From contig NZ_JAENIJ010000010.1 of NCBI RefSeq assembly GCF_016595435.1, positions 1-64,000 of the forward strand: DNA of 64,000 bases. The letters are read 5' to 3'. This DNA is from Luteolibacter pohnpeiensis. Lineage in GTDB: Bacteria; Verrucomicrobiota; Verrucomicrobiia; Verrucomicrobiales; Akkermansiaceae. The notes below the pieces were generated by a model. That model was not told where the DNA came from, ran no database searches, and saw nothing but the letters and a program-made list of their open reading frames with translations. The position numbers were made by a program, and so were the translations under genes. Every line of letters begins with the position of its first letter. Position 1 is the first letter of the stretch. Of this stretch, positions 62,833-64,000 are shown in pieces.

Positions 62833-63558
62833 CTAGTCACCGATAACTTTTTCTAACAAATCGATCATGCTCTGCGCGGCGAGTTTTCCGGTTTCGAGAA
62901 CTTCGTGGTGATCAAGCGTGCCGGGAGTAATTCCAGCTGCCCAGTTGGTCAGACAGGAGAATGCCGCAACTTTCAAACCAAGCGAGCGCGCTTGGATGGT
63001 TTCCAGGACCGTGCTCATTCCCACGGCATCTGCTCCTAAAACGCGCAGCATTTTGATTTCCGCCGGGGTTTCATACTGTGGTCCGCGCAAGCCTGCATAG
63101 ACCCCTTCATGGAGATCCATGCCCATTTCATCCGCAGCGCATTTGAACTGGGACCGCCAGTCAGCATCGTAGGCCACGGTCATGTCCACAAAGTCAGGCC
63201 CAATCAGCGGGGAGGTGCCTGTTAGATTCAAATGATCTCGCAGCATCATCCAGCTTCCCGGAGGGAAATCTGGATGCAAGGTGCCAGCAGCGTTGGTCAG
63301 GATCAGTCGATCAATCCCCTGCTCTGCCATCCAGCGAATGCCTGCAGTAACGTCCCGGGCACTGTGCCCTTCGTAAAGATGAACCCGACCCTGCATCAGG
63401 ATCACACTCTGACCAGCGAGCTTTCCCATGAGAAAACGTCCGGCGTGGCCAGGAACAGATGAAGCGGGAAGACCGGCATCGGCGAACGGGATTTCCCGTT
63501 CAACCGCTACCGCATCCGCCAACATGCCCAGCCCGGAACCCAATACCAATCCTGTCAT
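62833..63558 (-). CDS. purine nucleoside phosphorylase (trimeric PNP family)
   Basis: 241 residues. Motifs of the PNP/MTAP family 2: LVLGSGLGMLADAV (phosphate loop), VPGHAGRFLMGKL, VILMQGRVHLYEG, LILTNAAGTLHPDFPPGSWM, the base-binding GLRGPQYETPAEI, and AVGMSTVLETIQARSLGLKV. It lacks the 20-30 residues that normally precede the glycine loop; the codon before the ATG is a stop, so this start is the longest possible. It cleaves inosine/guanosine (and deoxy forms) to base and ribose-1-phosphate in purine salvage. It is convergent with the EEP gene and lies just downstream of an aminopeptidase gene on the same strand. Confidence 0.93.
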   Translation of the reverse strand: MTGLVLGSGLGMLADAVAVEREIPFADAGLPASSVPGHAGRFLMGKLAGQSVILMQGRVHLYEGHSARDVTAGIRWMAEQGIDRLILTNAAGTLHPDFPPGSWMMLRDHLNLTGTSPLIGPDFVDMTVAYDADWRSQFKCAADEMGMDLHEGVYAGLRGPQYETPAEIKMLRVLGADAVGMSTVLETIQARSLGLKVAAFSCLTNWAAGITPGTLDHHEVLETGKLAAQSMIDLLEKVIGD

Positions 63559-63594
63559 TTCACGAAGGTAAGCAGGATTCCTGCCGGTTGGGAA

Positions 63595-64000
63595 TCACTT
63601 CGCCATCAGTTCTTCAATCTCCTCGGCCTCGATCGGAATACTGGCCATCAGGTCGATATTGCGATCTTCACCGATCAGGACGTCGTTTTCCAAACGAATC
63701 CCGATGCCTTCCTCGCGGATGTAAATGCCTGGCTCAATGGTCTGGACCATGCCAACCGCAAATTTCTCATTCGGCGGCGCCACATCGTGGACATCCAAAC
63801 CAATTGGATGGGATGTGCCGTGCATGAAATACTTTCTGACCAGCGGCTTGTCCGGTCCTTGTTCTTTCGCCTCAGCAGCATCAATCAATTTCAGATCGAT
63901 CAGTTCCTTCTCCATCAACTCCATCACCTGCTTCTGGTATTCGGATGGATAAAGCCCTGGGCGCAGCAACTGATTCGCCCCGCGCTTCACCCGCAGGACT
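63595..64000 (-). CDS. M24 family aminopeptidase (Xaa-Pro aminopeptidase type), C-terminal part
   Basis: Partial: the coding sequence enters from beyond position 64000, and about 135 C-terminal residues are visible. Motifs of the pita-bread metallopeptidase fold: RKYFMHGTSHPIGLDVHD with a metal-ligand histidine, TIEPGIYI with a ligand glutamate, and GIRLENDVLI with the last glutamate. These match PepP-like Xaa-Pro aminopeptidases, which remove N-terminal residues before proline using two metal ions. The C-terminal end is EAEEIEELMAK. It lies 36 bp upstream of the purine nucleoside phosphorylase gene on the same strand. Confidence 0.9.
   Translation of the reverse strand, partial: VLRVKRGANQLLRPGLYPSEYQKQVMELMEKELIDLKLIDAAEAKEQGPDKPLVRKYFMHGTSHPIGLDVHDVAPPNEKFAVGMVQTIEPGIYIREEGIGIRLENDVLIGEDRNIDLMASIPIEAEEIEELMAK

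Larger units (their letters stand above)
9717..63226. repeat. dispersed octamer TCTAACAR / YTGTTAGA
   Basis: I count about 40 exact TCTAACA/TGTTAGA heptamers by eye, 39 followed (on the TCTAACA strand) by A or G. None lies before 9717. Examples of starts: 9717, 12862, 13872, 14148, 16811, 17474, 21865, 23329, 24469, 28444, 33472, 38054, 40767, 43475, 47688, 49502, 55220, 59861, 62852, 63220. All fall inside genes, on either strand. Next most frequent are one-base variants with GGTTAGA (about 11). Chance expectation for an unordered sequence is about 8 heptamers. Confidence 0.6.

Noticed and set aside
1..64000. tRNA, rRNA and riboswitch genes
   Set aside because: No T-loop consensus, rRNA core sequence or known riboswitch core was recognised on reading either strand.

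Overview
The window reads as a chromosomal segment of a Verrucomicrobiota bacterium, most likely order Verrucomicrobiales. Supporting signs are a PEP-CTERM protein with the VPEPSAVLLLGLGG/RRRR tail, a secreted sulfatase, a GH127-type arabinofuranosidase, a plant-type basic secretory metallopeptidase, and secreted proteins ending in the D-x-D-x-DG-x-x-N-x-x-E / FxRL tail common in this phylum. Coding density is high. Several genes start with GTG or TTG, and Shine-Dalgarno sites are sparse. No tRNA, rRNA, CRISPR array or intact insertion sequence was seen.

Layout. 1-2300: AT-rich decayed region with an RHS-repeat fragment, two orphan exported proteins and a degenerate direct repeat. 2301-7502: minus-strand module of an AraC regulator, a short Hsp70 and two paralogous single-pass membrane proteins, one with a zinc ribbon. 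7601-15869: RecO, a TPR protein, a BSP metallopeptidase, a NagD-like phosphatase, a GH127 enzyme, a MarC protein and a PEP-CTERM protein. 15967-18943: membrane thioredoxin-fold protein plus hybrid histidine kinase. 19330-26224: small membrane protein, then a 2110-residue surface protein (metzincin site plus seven PA14 modules) behind a leader with three hairpins.

26352-39319 is an exopolysaccharide locus of the Wzx/Wzy type in two convergent blocks. The plus strand carries a glycosyltransferase, a polymerase/ligase and a second glycosyltransferase. The minus strand carries an outer-membrane barrel, a Wza-like exporter, a Wzz/BY-kinase-fold protein, a WcaJ-like initiating transferase, a Wzx flippase and an acyltransferase-glycosyltransferase fusion. 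Directly upstream on the same strand lies a 10.4-kb gene (39449-49879) for a complete one-protein PKS-NRPS: FkbH, ACP, KS, AT, ACP, aminotransferase, C, A (valine-like code), PCP, TE. I read it as making a small amino-polyol peptide, possibly 3-amino-4,5-dihydroxypentanoyl-valine or a cyclised form. This is the strongest candidate for an undescribed system here.

50089-52999: Ogt, sulfatase, DUF1697. 53144-59743: heavy-metal RND efflux operon bracketed by two Cys/His-rich exported proteins, with palindromes in its promoter region. 59777-64000: second O-antigen polymerase-like gene, a small exported peptide, a secreted EEP-fold phosphohydrolase, purine nucleoside phosphorylase and a cut-off M24 aminopeptidase.

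Across the window from about 9.7 kb onward, the octamer TCTAACAR/YTGTTAGA recurs about 40 times on both strands and in several codon phases, roughly five times chance by hand count. It may be a genome-wide DNA signal.
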